This document shows, piece after piece, positions 26,054 to 36,154 of a stretch of DNA of 63,552 bases. Origin of the DNA: Methanosphaera sp. WGK6 (GTDB lineage Archaea; Methanobacteriota; Methanobacteria; Methanobacteriales; Methanobacteriaceae); the NCBI RefSeq assembly GCF_001729965.1, contig NZ_JRWK01000010.1:1-63552 (forward strand), written 5' to 3'. The position numbers and the translations under genes are program-made. The notes beneath the pieces were generated by a model that saw only the letters and a list, made by a program, of their open reading frames with translations, searched no databases and was not told where the DNA came from. Each line of letters opens with the position of its first letter. Positions within the stretch are counted from its first letter, which is position 1.

Positions 26054-27994
26054 TTAATTAGATATACTTTGATTTTCAGAGATTTCCTTAACTTCAACAG
26101 CTTTTATATAATCACTGAAATCCCTATCATATAAAGATGCTGCTAACATTACAACTGCACAAGATCCAACATTATGCACTAAAGCACCAGTAATTGGATT
26201 TAATAATCCCAATACAGAACATACAATAGCTACTGCATTAATACACATTGAAATAGATATACTTAAATGAATTGTAAATAATGTGGAATTAGATAATTTT
26301 TTAAGATATGGTAATTTCTCAATATCATCACCAAGTAATGCAATATCTGCTGCATCAATAGCTATATCACTACCCATACCACCCATTGCTACACTTACAT
26401 CAGCTGTTTTTAAAGCTGGAGCATCATTCACACCATCACCAACCATACAAACAGTTTTTTCCTCTGATTTAAGTTGCTCTACTATTTCCACTTTATTTTC
26501 AGGTAAAAGTTCAGAATAGATATCCGTTATTCCCACTTTACTTGCAAAATAATTTGCTGCTTTATGATTATCACCAGTAAGTAATGCAATATCCGTTTCA
26601 AGATCATTAGTTAAAGTACTTACTACCTCACCAGAATTTTCACGTAATACATCAGATAATCCTACAAGTCCAATTACAGTATTGTTTAATGCCACGACTA
26701 TTGATGCTTTACCTTCATCACGTAATTCATCTAAATTAGTCATACAAATATCATCTATAATAATATTATTTTCTTCCATGAATCTAGTAGTACCAGAACG
26801 TATTTTATCTCCTTTATATTCTACTTCAACACCTTTACCAGGAATCATATTAAATTCATCAGGTTCAATATAATTTATTCCTTCTTTTCTACCATAATTT
26901 ACAACAGCTTTTCCTATTGGATGTTCTGATTTAATTTCAGAGATTGTTACATATTTTAATAACTCTTGTGAACTTACATTATCAGTTAATGGTATAATAT
27001 CAGATACTTCTAAATTACCATAGGTTAAGGTTCCTGTCTTATCAAAAGTTATACAATCTACTTTTCCCATGTTTTCTAATGCTTCACCTGATTTAATAAG
27101 AACACCATGTTTAGTTGCTTGACCAATTGCTGCCATAATTGCTGTTGGTGTTGCAAGTATTAATGCACATGGACAGAATACTACAAGTATAGTTACTGCT
27201 CTTTCAATATTCCATGTTACAAGATATGTTACTATTGCTATTGCTAATGCTACTGGTACTAACCATGTAGCCCATTTATCTGCAATTCTCTGTGTTGGAG
27301 CTTGTTTTTCATCTGCTTCTTGAACCATTCTGATTAATTTTTCAAGAGATGAATCCTCCCCAATTTTTGTTGCCTTAATATCAATTGATCCATATAAATT
27401 CAATGTTCCTGAAAATACTTCATCATTAATAGTTTTATCTAATGGTAATGATTCACCAGTCATCACTGATTGATCTACAGAGGTATTACCATCTATAATT
27501 ACCCCATCAACAGGTATTTTTTCTCCAGGACGTACTCTTAAAATATCACCTTTATTAATTTCAGATGCATCAATTAATTTTTCTACTATTTGACCATTTT
27601 CTGTTACAATTATTCTTCCTTGTTGTGGTTTAAGGTCAATTAAATCTTTTAATCCTTGTTTTGATTTATTTACTGTATAATCTTCTAGAAGTGCTCCTAA
27701 AGCCATAATAAATACTACTTCACCAGCTGCAAATATTTCACCAATCATTAATGATGCAAACATTGCCATTACAATTAGTAATGCTGATGATACCCAGTGT
27801 TCATATACAAGTCTACTGAGTGCTAAGTATAATAGTGGAAGTCCAGAAATAATAATTGTTACCCATGCAGGATCTACAGGTAATGTATGATTAGTGAATA
27901 ACAGTATTAAACTGAATAATAGGAATACACCTCCCACTGCAGTCATCTTGAGTCCTTCAAGAAAATGCATTAATTCTTCAAATTTTTTCATCAT
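26054..27994 (-). CDS. Heavy-metal translocating P1B-type ATPase
   Basis: Metal-export ATPase of 646 residues in the cytoplasmic membrane. Motifs in order: actuator TGES (179-182), metal-binding CPC (274-276) in the sixth helix, phosphorylated Asp318 in DKTGTLT, the SEHPIG nucleotide-binding His-Pro, and GDGVNDAPAL. There is no N-terminal HMA or His-rich metal domain. The CPCALILATPTAI form does not settle the ion; Zn/Cd/Pb or Cu are the usual choices. The start is ATG 27994 (a second Met follows) after AAAGGAG. A palindromic operator sits over its promoter, so metal-responsive repression is likely. Confidence 0.92.
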   Translation of the reverse strand: MMKKFEELMHFLEGLKMTAVGGVFLLFSLILLFTNHTLPVDPAWVTIIISGLPLLYLALSRLVYEHWVSSALLIVMAMFASLMIGEIFAAGEVVFIMALGALLEDYTVNKSKQGLKDLIDLKPQQGRIIVTENGQIVEKLIDASEINKGDILRVRPGEKIPVDGVIIDGNTSVDQSVMTGESLPLDKTINDEVFSGTLNLYGSIDIKATKIGEDSSLEKLIRMVQEADEKQAPTQRIADKWATWLVPVALAIAIVTYLVTWNIERAVTILVVFCPCALILATPTAIMAAIGQATKHGVLIKSGEALENMGKVDCITFDKTGTLTYGNLEVSDIIPLTDNVSSQELLKYVTISEIKSEHPIGKAVVNYGRKEGINYIEPDEFNMIPGKGVEVEYKGDKIRSGTTRFMEENNIIIDDICMTNLDELRDEGKASIVVALNNTVIGLVGLSDVLRENSGEVVSTLTNDLETDIALLTGDNHKAANYFASKVGITDIYSELLPENKVEIVEQLKSEEKTVCMVGDGVNDAPALKTADVSVAMGGMGSDIAIDAADIALLGDDIEKLPYLKKLSNSTLFTIHLSISISMCINAVAIVCSVLGLLNPITGALVHNVGSCAVVMLAASLYDRDFSDYIKAVEVKEISENQSISN

Positions 27995-28030
27995 AAGTAT
28001 TACTCCTTTATAAGTATTTTGTAATATAAT

Positions 28031-28091
28031 TAATACTTTAGTAATACAGGTATATAAAAAGATTTACTAAAAAGTAATACTTTTGTATTAC
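28031..28091 (-). promoter_or_regulatory. TATA box flanked by palindromic operators, P-type ATPase promoter
   Basis: On the minus strand the order is GTAATAC-AAAA-GTATTAC (28091-28074, perfect 7-base arms), then TTTTTATATA (28060-28051) as TATA box, then GTATTAC-TAAA-GTATTA (28047-28031). A dimeric regulator could bind on both sides of the TATA box. The arrangement resembles that in front of the pilin genes near 62249-62297. Confidence 0.65.
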
Positions 28092-28209
28092 AATAATAAC
28101 AAAATAGGGGTGAAATTAGGGAAAGTGGAATAAAAAATAAGTTAAAATTTAAAATAAAATAAGCAATATATAAACACAACACAAGAAAAATAAAGTGGAA
28201 TTAATCTAT

Positions 28210-28404
28210 TTAATCCATTCCATTATATTCTCTTGTAAATGTTGTCTTCTTCTGATTTTTACAATTAATAAAATACTTCCATTCTATTTTATCACCATCA
28301 TGTAAACTATATGCATCAATAATCACATCAGGAATTTCAACATACATAGGTTTATTTTCATCATCATTTTCTCTTTTTACTCTTTTATTAAAGGATAATT
28401 CCAT
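28210..28404 (-). CDS. Small hypothetical protein, possibly AbrB-like
   Basis: A 64-residue basic-acidic protein. The central part, VEIPDVIIDAYSLHDGDKIEW, resembles the strand-helix-turn of AbrB/MazE-like DNA-binding swapped-hairpin proteins (IP...LGL..GDKIEW), but the N-terminal basic part is not typical. The start ATG 28404 follows GAGGAGGT, a very strong ribosome site. It lies 18 bp behind the coiled-coil gene at 28423-28686, so the two form an operon. Function unknown. Confidence 0.6.
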   Translation of the reverse strand: MELSFNKRVKRENDDENKPMYVEIPDVIIDAYSLHDGDKIEWKYFINCKNQKKTTFTREYNGMD

Positions 28405-28422
28405 AATACATTTACCTCCTCA

Positions 28423-28686
28423 TCATAACTTACTTAATTCTTCATCAATTTCTCCAATTGAATTCAATTTCTTAGTAATCTTATCTTTTAATTCATTAAT
28501 TTCATCTTCAATACTTTTAATCTCCTGATTTAAAATGAATTTTTGAATTTCTAACTTCCCTTCTTCGGTCTTTGACCATTCTTTAGCATTTTCTACAAAT
28601 TCTTCTTTAGTCATACCCATTTCTTTTAAAGCATCAGCCTGATCATTAGCAAAATTAGTAAATATTTTCTCTAATCTATCATCCAT
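28423..28686 (-). CDS. Small helical coiled-coil protein
   Basis: An 87-residue, highly charged protein of unknown function. The first half is amphipathic helix (FTNFANDQADALKEMGMTKE) and the second half is a heptad-rich coiled coil (QEIKSIEDEINELKDKIT). No membrane segment or Cys. It precedes the AbrB-like gene. Such a pair of tiny genes could be a regulator or antitoxin with a partner, but there is no direct evidence of toxicity. Confidence 0.6.
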   Translation of the reverse strand: MDDRLEKIFTNFANDQADALKEMGMTKEEFVENAKEWSKTEEGKLEIQKFILNQEIKSIEDEINELKDKITKKLNSIGEIDEELSKL

Positions 28687-28815
28687 ATTATTCTCTCATT
28701 AAAATTATTTAATATTATATTAAATAATTATTTTATTAATATATTTCTAATAACAAATAATAATTTTAAAACTAAGAATTTTTCTAAAAAAAGTAAGGGA
28801 TATGAGAATAAATAT

Positions 28816-29457
28816 TTATTTAAAGTTAAGACTACTTAATGTAGTGTTAAATGGACCTTCTGCTTCATCATACACAGAAGTTGGTGCTTGATTTAAAACT
28901 CTGAAATAATGTCCATCCACTTCAAACCAAGTATCTTGATATTTAGTATAAGTTACAGTATATATAAATTGATGAGCTGTTTGTCCATTCAAATCAAATG
29001 TAGATTGATTTAATAATTGGAAATCACCTGTTCCTGACATTATTCCATACAAACTATCTGTTTTATAAGCTTCATCAATTGTTACACCATCAGGTAATGA
29101 ATCCATTTTAGTAATTTCTGTTTTAACAATAACTACATCCGTAGCATTAGTGGTACTTGTATTTAAAACTGTACCATTAGCAGTTAAATCTTCTACATTA
29201 CCATCATAATAACTATATTGTGAACTATTTCCTGGATTTAATAACAAACTAGATGGACTACTTGATAAAAATGGTGTTTTTAGTGGATCATCATATTCAT
29301 AAACAGTCCATGATTTACTTAAATCAAAAGACATATCTGAATCCTCAAAATGTTTTATATTGCCATTTTCTTGAATATAAGATGGTGTTAATACAAAAAA
29401 TCCTGCAATAAAAACTACTGATAAAACTAGTAATACTGGTAATATTATTTTTTTCAA
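28816..29457 (-). CDS. Membrane-anchored extracytoplasmic protein, PsbP-like
   Basis: A 213-residue protein with an N-terminal signal anchor (KKIILPVLLVLSVVFIAGFF). The exported part begins with a segment of the PsbP/DUF type (FEDSDMSFDLSKSWTVYEYD) and has several NxS/T sequons (for example NSS, NTS, NAT, NQS), so N-glycosylation is possible. Such PsbP-like proteins of unknown function are frequent in Methanobacteriales. It follows the fumarase subunit gene by 11 bp, suggesting shared transcription. Confidence 0.65.
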   Translation of the reverse strand: MKKIILPVLLVLSVVFIAGFFVLTPSYIQENGNIKHFEDSDMSFDLSKSWTVYEYDDPLKTPFLSSSPSSLLLNPGNSSQYSYYDGNVEDLTANGTVLNTSTTNATDVVIVKTEITKMDSLPDGVTIDEAYKTDSLYGIMSGTGDFQLLNQSTFDLNGQTAHQFIYTVTYTKYQDTWFEVDGHYFRVLNQAPTSVYDEAEGPFNTTLSSLNFK

Positions 29458-29468
29458 TATAAAAACCT

Positions 29469-29996
29469 CTAATCTCGTTTATATAAATTATTATCTTTAG
29501 AATCCATAGTAACTATAAGTGGTCCAAATTTTTCAACATCTAATTCCCATATAGCTTCAGGCATCCCTAAATCCAGCCAATTAACAGAATCAACATTATT
29601 AATACTATTCACATATAATGCAGCACAACCTCCAACTGCTGTAAGAAATACACAATTATTATCAACAAGTGCTTTCTGAGTATTTTCATCCATTCCACCT
29701 TTACCTATAATTGCTTTTACACCCATTGAAAGAACTTCTGGTTCATAAGGATTCATACGCATACTAGTTGTAGGGCCAATAGCTACAATATTATAATTGT
29801 CTTCTTCTTTTTTAATAATAGGACCTGCATGGAATAACACTACTCCTTCTAAATCAATAGGAGCTCCTTCCTCTATTATTCTTTTATGTGCACTATCACG
29901 TGCAGTATATATTTTTCCTGTAAGATAAACTGTATCTCCTGCTTCTAATTTATTTATATCATTATTAGTTAATGGCGTCTTTAATTCATATTCCAT
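29469..29996 (-). CDS. Class I fumarate hydratase, beta subunit
   Basis: Beta (C-terminal) half of the oxygen-sensitive 4Fe-4S fumarase / tartrate dehydratase, 175 residues. Matches the family through [33 protein letters not shown] and [11 protein letters not shown]. In methanogens it belongs to the reductive TCA branch leading to 2-oxoglutarate. The alpha subunit is not in this window, so it must be elsewhere. I use ATG 29996, preceded by GGAGAT; a TTG at 30008 is in frame but lies before that signal. Confidence 0.92.
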   Translation of the reverse strand: MEYELKTPLTNNDINKLEAGDTVYLTGKIYTARDSAHKRIIEEGAPIDLEGVVLFHAGPIIKKEEDNYNIVAIGPTTSMRMNPYEPEVLSMGVKAIIGKGGMDENTQKALVDNNCVFLTAVGGCAALYVNSINNVDSVNWLDLGMPEAIWELDVEKFGPLIVTMDSKDNNLYKRD

Positions 29997-30177
29997 GATT
30001 ATCTCCAATATTATTTTTTAGTAAAAAAAATCAATAAAAATCTTATTATATAATATTATATGATTAATTTATTATTATTATTTTCTTAATAAAAGTATAT
30101 ACAGAGATAAAAATTAATAACATATATTAATATACATTATACTAATAAAAAAAAATTTAAGAGGTATTAAAAATTAA

Positions 30178-31992
30178 ATGGCATTAACAGATCGAATAAT
30201 GAACACCTCTAAATATCTAATTAAATTACCTGAAACAAAGAGTTCTTTACTTCTTATAATTATAGTAAGTTTTATTACTGGAGGTATCTCTAGTTGTTTA
30301 GAACCTGGACTTTCTCTTAATTCATTAGCATATTACTTTCTCAGTGGTGGAGCAACAACATTTTTCCTCTTGGGAACCACAGCAATAGCTTCTGGTGGAT
30401 TAGTATATACACTTGTAAACAAACTAAACAAGAGACATATAAAACAAAAACAAGCAATGTTTTTATCATTTATAGGTATGTTAATTGTATGTATATTATA
30501 TATTATAGGATATATTATATCAGTAGTAACAAACATTACATTACTTAATTTTTTAGTACTAGGTATTCTATTCACATTTGCCATAGAATCCATGATATTA
30601 TGGGCAACATCAAATATACGTTATTATCAAGGAATATTAATAGGTGCAATACAACCCATACTTATACTTAGTATGTTAGTGTTAATTAACTACATTACAT
30701 TTGCAACCATAAGCATTAATGCAGTATTATCATTATATCTTAAAGCAATACTTGGAGCAATAGTTTTAGCTATAGCAGTTTATGCATTTGTAGAAATAAT
30801 ACAATCACCCATCAAAAATAACTTAGGTGTTGGAGGTTTAGAATTACTAAGCCTATTTGTTGCACAGATAAGTGATGGATCACAGGGCATGGAACAAATA
30901 TTTAATGAAATTGGTGAAGAAATAGATACAAGTGTTAGTTTAATAAGTTTTAAAACAGAAAAAGGTATTAAAGCAAATTACATATCACCAGGCGTACATC
31001 CAGGACCTGTAGGCTCTATTGGAGGTAGTAATTTACCAACAATTGTTGCAAATCAACTAGAAAATTTCAGTATAATTGCTCATGGAGCAGCTACTCATGA
31101 TTTTAATCCTGTTACAGAAAAAGAAGTAGATAAAATAACTGAAGCAATAAATTCAATATTACCTAATCTAAAATACTCTGATAAAGCAAGTAAATTTCAA
31201 AGAATAAAATCACAAGATGCAAAACTAGGAGTTCAACAATTCAATGATGGACTAGTATTATTAACCACATTTGCACCAAATCCTGGTGATGATATAGATT
31301 ATGGTATAGGGCTAGCATTATCTTATCAAGCAAAAGCACAAACTGGTGTAAAAGATATAGTCTTTGTTGATTGTCATAATTGTCTAGAAGGAAACTATGA
31401 TAGACTACTTGCTGGACAAAACAGAGTAACACAACTAGAAAATGCTATTGAACAAATAAATCCAAATCAAGAACTATATCCAATAAAAATGGGCTATGCA
31501 TATAATCCACTTGATGAAATTCCAGTAAAAGATGGAATTGGTGAAAGTGGAGTAAAACTAATGTTAACAGAAGTAGATACACAAAAGATGCTCTATGTTG
31601 TATTTGACGGTAATAACATGCAAAAAGGTTTTAGAGAACAGATAATAACAACAATAAAAGAAAAATATCCTGAAATTGACATGATAGAAGTCATGACAAC
31701 AGACACACACCTTGTAAACACAATATCTGGTGGAGGATTAACAGTAGGTAGTAAACACCAAGAAATACTACTTAAAGAAATACTTAAACTAATTCCTAAA
31801 GCAATAAATGATTTAGAATATGTACAAGTAGCATCAGGAACTGCTAAAATACAACTAAAAGCATTTGGTCCAAACAATTCAACACAACTAGTAACAACAT
31901 TATCATCAATTCTATCAGTAGCTAAATTATTAGCACCCCTAGTATTTCTAGTTGCTGCATTAATAACAATATTCGGGATATTTAGAATATAA
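30178..31992 (+). CDS. DUF2070 archaeal membrane protein
   Basis: A 604-residue protein of the archaea-specific DUF2070 family. Residues 1-210 hold about seven membrane helices. A large soluble domain of about 350 residues follows, ending in a C-terminal helix (LLAPLVFLVAALITIFGIF). The soluble part has conserved polar motifs: ISPGVHPGPVGSIGGSNLP, AHGAATHDFNP, DCHNCLEG and TTDTHL. The His/Asp set resembles metal-dependent hydrolase sites, so an enzymatic role at the membrane is possible, but none is established. Start ATG 30178 follows GAGGT. Confidence 0.85.
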   Translation: MALTDRIMNTSKYLIKLPETKSSLLLIIIVSFITGGISSCLEPGLSLNSLAYYFLSGGATTFFLLGTTAIASGGLVYTLVNKLNKRHIKQKQAMFLSFIGMLIVCILYIIGYIISVVTNITLLNFLVLGILFTFAIESMILWATSNIRYYQGILIGAIQPILILSMLVLINYITFATISINAVLSLYLKAILGAIVLAIAVYAFVEIIQSPIKNNLGVGGLELLSLFVAQISDGSQGMEQIFNEIGEEIDTSVSLISFKTEKGIKANYISPGVHPGPVGSIGGSNLPTIVANQLENFSIIAHGAATHDFNPVTEKEVDKITEAINSILPNLKYSDKASKFQRIKSQDAKLGVQQFNDGLVLLTTFAPNPGDDIDYGIGLALSYQAKAQTGVKDIVFVDCHNCLEGNYDRLLAGQNRVTQLENAIEQINPNQELYPIKMGYAYNPLDEIPVKDGIGESGVKLMLTEVDTQKMLYVVFDGNNMQKGFREQIITTIKEKYPEIDMIEVMTTDTHLVNTISGGGLTVGSKHQEILLKEILKLIPKAINDLEYVQVASGTAKIQLKAFGPNNSTQLVTTLSSILSVAKLLAPLVFLVAALITIFGIFRI

Positions 31993-32412
31993 CCACCACT
32001 TCCATTACTTTCATTTTTTTATCTTTTCAGTTATTTCATGTTCAAAATAAAATTTGAAATTATGAAATAGAGTTACATTTATGAATTTTGATTGAGAATC
32101 TATAGAAGGTTTGCTAAAATATATTCATTAATATAAAATTTTTATTTATTTTAAAACTATAAATACATTGAAAAACTTTAAAAAATAAATTATACAAAAT
32201 ATTAATAAAAAACATTAATTTTATAAAAATAATAAAAATAACAATAAAAAATTAAAAATATACAAGATAAAAAAGTAATACAATACACCAATTTATATCA
32301 TAAACTAAAAAAAATAACAAGATTTATATAGTTAATTAAGATAATAATAAATTATAGTAAAAAAAATATATTAATTTGAAACAAATATATTTTGTCATAA
32401 TAGGTGATATAA
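31993..32412. other. Intergenic region upstream of rubrerythrin
   Basis: About 420 AT-rich bases without a credible gene. The right end holds the probable rubrerythrin promoter, with TTTATATA at 32333-32340, 73 bp before the ATG. No repeat was noticed. Confidence 0.5.
32333..32340 (+). promoter_or_regulatory. TATA box of the rubrerythrin operon
   Basis: TTTATATA matches the methanogen consensus and is preceded by purines (AACAAGA) as in a BRE. It would place the transcription start near 32360-32365, leaving a leader of about 50 nt before the GGTGAT ribosome site. Confidence 0.55.
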
Positions 32413-32985
32413 ATGGTAAAAACATTAGAAAATTTAGCAAAAGCATTTGTAGGTGAAAGTCAAGCAAGAAACAGATACACTATGTACTCTAAAGTTGCAA
32501 AAAAAGAAGGATATGAAAAAATAGCAGAAATATTCCTTTTAACTGCAGATAACGAATTCCAACACGCAAAAGTATTATTCAAAATGATTCAAGAATTAAA
32601 AGAAGACAAAGATGCATTAGACATTGATACAGGAGTATGCTTAGACTACGGAACAACTGCAGAAAACCTAGCATCAGCAGCAGCTGGAGAAAACGAAGAA
32701 GCAACATCAATGTACCCTGAATTTGCAGATATTGCAGAAGAAGAAGGATTACCAATAATTGCAGCAAGATTAAGAAATATAGGATTAGTAGAATCCCACC
32801 ATGAAGCAAGATACAAAAAATTATTAGCAATGGTAGAAGGAAAAACATTTTTCAACAGAGATCAAGAAATTACATGGGTATGTAGAAAATGTGGATTTGT
32901 ATTCAAAGGAGAAAAACCACCTGAAAAATGTCCAATTTGTGAACACCCAACAAGCTACTTTGAATTATCAGTAGATGAATTCTAA
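32413..32985 (+). CDS. rbr: Rubrerythrin
   Basis: Peroxide-reducing diiron protein, 190 residues. Residues 1-145 form the ferritin-like four-helix bundle with carboxylate/His ligands (VGESQARNRY, DNEFQHAK, AAGENEEATSMYPEFA, GLVESHHEARY). Residues about 155-190 are the C-terminal rubredoxin domain (CRKCG and CPIC). It heads a run of oxygen-defence genes: superoxide reductase 48 bp downstream, then the flavodiiron oxidase. ATG 32413 follows GGTGAT. Confidence 0.96.
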   Translation: MVKTLENLAKAFVGESQARNRYTMYSKVAKKEGYEKIAEIFLLTADNEFQHAKVLFKMIQELKEDKDALDIDTGVCLDYGTTAENLASAAAGENEEATSMYPEFADIAEEEGLPIIAARLRNIGLVESHHEARYKKLLAMVEGKTFFNRDQEITWVCRKCGFVFKGEKPPEKCPICEHPTSYFELSVDEF

Positions 32986-33032
32986 AACTGAAAAATACAA
33001 AAAATAAATTCTTAAATAGGAGAATAAAAATT

Positions 33033-33407
33033 ATGGTAGATTTTGATTTCACAAACATAATACAATGTAAAAATAGTGGAAATGTAATGGAACTTATCTA
33101 TCCAGGACCTACTGTAGATGTGAACCATGTAAATATTGTAGAAGCAAAAACAGAAGGAGAAGGAGAAGCAAAACATTTACCTGTAATTACAAGAGTAGAT
33201 GATGGATACACTGTGAAAGTAGGAGATATTGAACATCCTATGGATGAAGATCACTACATAGCAGTAATTGAAATCATTGCAGATGGACAAGTTCACAAAC
33301 AATACTTAAAGCCAGGTGACAAACCAGAAGCAACATTCAAAATACCAGAAGCAGAAAATATTACTGCAAGAGAATTTTGTACTAAACATGGCCTCTGGCA
33401 AGTTTAA
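33033..33407 (+). CDS. Superoxide reductase (desulfoferrodoxin type, centre I degenerate)
   Basis: Reduces superoxide to peroxide without making oxygen, 124 residues. Ligands of the catalytic iron (centre II) are all visible: His48, His68, His74, Cys116 and His119 (FCTKHGLW), with Lys47 just before His48. The N-terminal 36 residues keep the length of the desulforedoxin domain and its GNVMEL turn, but only one of the four Cys survives (Cys12), so centre I cannot form. It sits between rubrerythrin and FprA, which can supply or remove the peroxide and oxygen. GGAG precedes the ATG. Confidence 0.93.
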   Translation: MVDFDFTNIIQCKNSGNVMELIYPGPTVDVNHVNIVEAKTEGEGEAKHLPVITRVDDGYTVKVGDIEHPMDEDHYIAVIEIIADGQVHKQYLKPGDKPEATFKIPEAENITAREFCTKHGLWQV

Positions 33408-33558
33408 TAACCCCCACCTTTTTTTTAACTTTTTTAAAAAAAAATTAATCTCAAATAAGGATTAAAAGAAATATTTAGATAAAAATTATATGTGATTGAC
33501 TACTAAATTAATAATGAATATAACCCATATTCATATGAAAAAATAGGATGTATAAAAA

Positions 33559-34797
33559 ATGATTATAAAAGCAAAAGCACCAAAAATAGCTGAAGGCATA
33601 TATTATGTAGGAACTAATGACTGGGATAGACGAGAATATCATGGATACACATTACATGGAACAACGTACAATGCATTTCTCGTATTTTCAGGAGATGAAT
33701 GTGCATTAATAGATAATGTATATCCAGGAAAAATATACTCAGCACAAATGTGGGGAAGAATACAAAATGCATTTGAAGATCAAGGAAAAGAAATGAAAAT
33801 TGATTACATTATCCAAAATCACGTGGAAAAAGATCATAGTGGAGCATTAACAGAAATTCATGAAAAATTCCCTGATGCACCTATATACTGTACACCAATA
33901 GCAAAAATAGGACTCATAAAACACTATCCTGATCTTGCTGATGCAACATTTATAACAGTTGAAACTGGAGATTCATTAAAAGTAGGTGAAAAAACATTCG
34001 CATTCCTTGACGCAAAAATGTTACACTGGCCAGATAGTATGTTCACATTTTTACAAGAAGATGGAATTCTATTCTCAAATGATGCATTTGGACAACACCT
34101 ATGTAAAATGGATAGATATGACTATGAAATACCAGAAGCAGAATTAATGGAAGCAGCACAAAAATTCTATGCAAACCTACTTACACCATTAACTCCATTA
34201 TTAAATAAAAAACTCGCAGAAGTAGTAGAACTAGGATTACTTGAACAGATAAAAACAATTGCACCATCTCATGGACAAATATGGACAGAACCAATGAAAA
34301 TTATTGAAGCATACCAAAACTGGGCAAGTGGAGTTTGTCAAAGAGATCAAGCAACTTTAATTTATGATACAATGCACTTCTCCACACAATACATGGCACA
34401 TGCAATTGCTGAAGGATTAATGTCACAAGGTGTAGATGTAAAAATGCATTACTTAAAAGAAGATGAAAGAAGTGAAACTGTAAAAGATATTCTTGAAAGT
34501 AAAGCTGTGCTTATGGGAGTGCCTACACTATTTAATAAGGTATTTCCAAGTATAGCAGATGTATTATTATACACTGATGAATTACAATTTGCAAGAACTG
34601 GAATAAAAAGATTAGGAGCAACCTTTGGTTCCTTTGGATGGGGAGGAAATGGTCCTGCATGGTTAAATACTAAAATGGAAGAAGCAGGATTTGAAATGGT
34701 TGATAATCTTGAAATTCAATATGTTCCAAGTGATGAAGATTTAGAAAAATGTTTTGATCTAGGTGTAAAAATCGCTGAAGAAATAAAAAAAATGTAA
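33559..34797 (+). CDS. fprA: Flavodiiron protein, F420H2 oxidase type
   Basis: Reduces oxygen to water with electrons from F420H2 in methanogens; 412 residues. Residues 1-255 are the metallo-beta-lactamase-like diiron domain, with His88, Glu90, Asp92 and His93 in HVEKDH and later LHWPDSMF and SHGQIW. The C-terminal 150 residues form the flavodoxin FMN domain ([20 protein letters not shown]). The gene is 150 bp past the superoxide reductase, so it may have its own promoter. A strong palindromic terminator covers its stop codon. Confidence 0.95.
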   Translation: MIIKAKAPKIAEGIYYVGTNDWDRREYHGYTLHGTTYNAFLVFSGDECALIDNVYPGKIYSAQMWGRIQNAFEDQGKEMKIDYIIQNHVEKDHSGALTEIHEKFPDAPIYCTPIAKIGLIKHYPDLADATFITVETGDSLKVGEKTFAFLDAKMLHWPDSMFTFLQEDGILFSNDAFGQHLCKMDRYDYEIPEAELMEAAQKFYANLLTPLTPLLNKKLAEVVELGLLEQIKTIAPSHGQIWTEPMKIIEAYQNWASGVCQRDQATLIYDTMHFSTQYMAHAIAEGLMSQGVDVKMHYLKEDERSETVKDILESKAVLMGVPTLFNKVFPSIADVLLYTDELQFARTGIKRLGATFGSFGWGGNGPAWLNTKMEEAGFEMVDNLEIQYVPSDEDLEKCFDLGVKIAEEIKKM

Positions 34798-34811
34798 GTT
34801 AACTTACATTT
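34790..34811. terminator. Perfect 22-bp palindrome at the fprA stop
   Basis: Arms AAATGTAAGTT and AACTTACATTT meet with no spacer; the fprA TAA lies inside the left arm. CCCTTTTTA follows. It can act as a terminator for fprA and, on the other strand, for the convergent 2-phosphoglycerate kinase gene. Confidence 0.65.
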
Positions 34812-34887
34812 CCCTAAACTCCCCTTTTTAAAAAAATATGAAATATGTATTAAAATTATTATTTAAAAAAAAGAATATGAAATTTAA

Positions 34888-35799
34888 TTATTTTTCATGT
34901 GATAACTCTTCTTTCTGTTTTTCCTCAATGATATGTTCAATCATTGAATCAATAGTATTAGTTACATCAATATTTTCAATTACAGGAACAGAATATTTAT
35001 GTGCTTCACCAACTATATAATCATGAGTTTTACGTATTGCTGTGAAGTGTTTTAAGTATCTTTTTAATGGTCTTCTTGCCCATAATTGACGACATCTTGA
35101 ATAAAATCTACTTTTATGAATTTCTTCATCAGATAATGATAATACAAATAAATGTACATTAGGTGTATTTAGTAATTCTTCATCAATAAATCCAGGTACA
35201 ATATGAACACCTTCTATAACTATACTTATACCTTCTTTTATAGCTCGTTCAACAACCCCTGTTAATCCAACACTTACTGTATTAACATGGTCTTTAAATC
35301 CCAATAATGTTTTATCAAATTCGGGTGGTGCTGGAGTTGTTAATGCATCTGCTGCGGTATAACTAGATTCAAATAATGTTGGACATAATTCTTTAGATAC
35401 CATTTTTCGCATTACTTCACGAATCATATCAGTACTTAGCATATTTTTAATTCCTAGTTTATTAGCTAGTTCAAATGAAATAGAAGATGTTCCAATACCT
35501 GATGCACCACCTATTAGTATAATTAAAGGATCCTCTGATCGTCTAATTGCCTTCCATGTTAAATATTTTTTAGCTAATGATGGATTTTCTTGTTCTAATC
35601 TATCTTTAACTTTATTGATTAAATCAACGATAGATACTACTGTAGTTCCTTCTTCTTCAAAAGATTTTTCTATTTCTACTGCTATTTCATAAGCTTTCCC
35701 AGGTTCTACTTCAGAACGTACTAATGATTTAGAAAGTATACCTTTTGAAAAGGGTTCTTGATATTTTTTCCCACCTATTTCTCCTTCAACCAATAACAT
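34888..35799 (-). CDS. 2-phosphoglycerate kinase
   Basis: Makes 2,3-bisphosphoglycerate for cyclic 2,3-diphosphoglycerate, an abundant solute and phosphate store of Methanobacteriales; 303 residues. The first 85 residues resemble an ATP-cone (FSKGILSKSLVRSEVEPGKA). The kinase domain starts with the P-loop GGASGIGTSS (97-106), then LSTDMIREVMRK and the VIEGVHIVPGF strand. A strong ribosome site (GGTGGTGAT) precedes ATG 35799. Together with apgM at 46124 it covers 2-phosphoglycerate turnover. Confidence 0.9.
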   Translation of the reverse strand: MLLVEGEIGGKKYQEPFSKGILSKSLVRSEVEPGKAYEIAVEIEKSFEEEGTTVVSIVDLINKVKDRLEQENPSLAKKYLTWKAIRRSEDPLIILIGGASGIGTSSISFELANKLGIKNMLSTDMIREVMRKMVSKELCPTLFESSYTAADALTTPAPPEFDKTLLGFKDHVNTVSVGLTGVVERAIKEGISIVIEGVHIVPGFIDEELLNTPNVHLFVLSLSDEEIHKSRFYSRCRQLWARRPLKRYLKHFTAIRKTHDYIVGEAHKYSVPVIENIDVTNTIDSMIEHIIEEKQKEELSHEK

Positions 35800-35992
35800 A
35801 GTATCACCACCTAAACACTTATTTTTTTTAATAATATTTTTATTAATTATGATATTTATATATTATTAGCAAAAATTAGTGATTTTTTTTAATTAATGTT
35901 TAATACTAAAATTTTGATAAAAAGTAAATTTATTAAAAAGATTTTTAGAAATAAAAAATAAAAAAAATTATAAAAAAAGTATATTAGTTTAT

Positions 35993-36154
35993 CTATGCTA
36001 CAGGTTCAAATACATCTTTACCTGCACCACATAACGGACAGGTCCAATCATCTGGTAAATCTTCAAATAATGTTCCTGGTTCTATTCCGTGGTCTGCATC
36101 TCCTTTTTCTGAATCATAAACCCAACCACATAACATACATTTATATTGTACCAT
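35993..36154 (-). CDS. Rubredoxin
   Basis: A 53-residue electron carrier. I translated it by hand: [14 protein letters not shown] starts the protein and [12 protein letters not shown] ends the iron site, giving the two CxxC pairs. All aromatic core residues of rubredoxins are there (Tyr4, Trp11, Tyr13, Trp38). It probably feeds electrons to rubrerythrin, superoxide reductase or FprA encoded nearby. It is a short stand-alone gene with GGAGG before ATG 36154. Confidence 0.95.
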   Translation of the reverse strand: MVQYKCMLCGWVYDSEKGDADHGIEPGTLFEDLPDDWTCPLCGAGKDVFEPVA

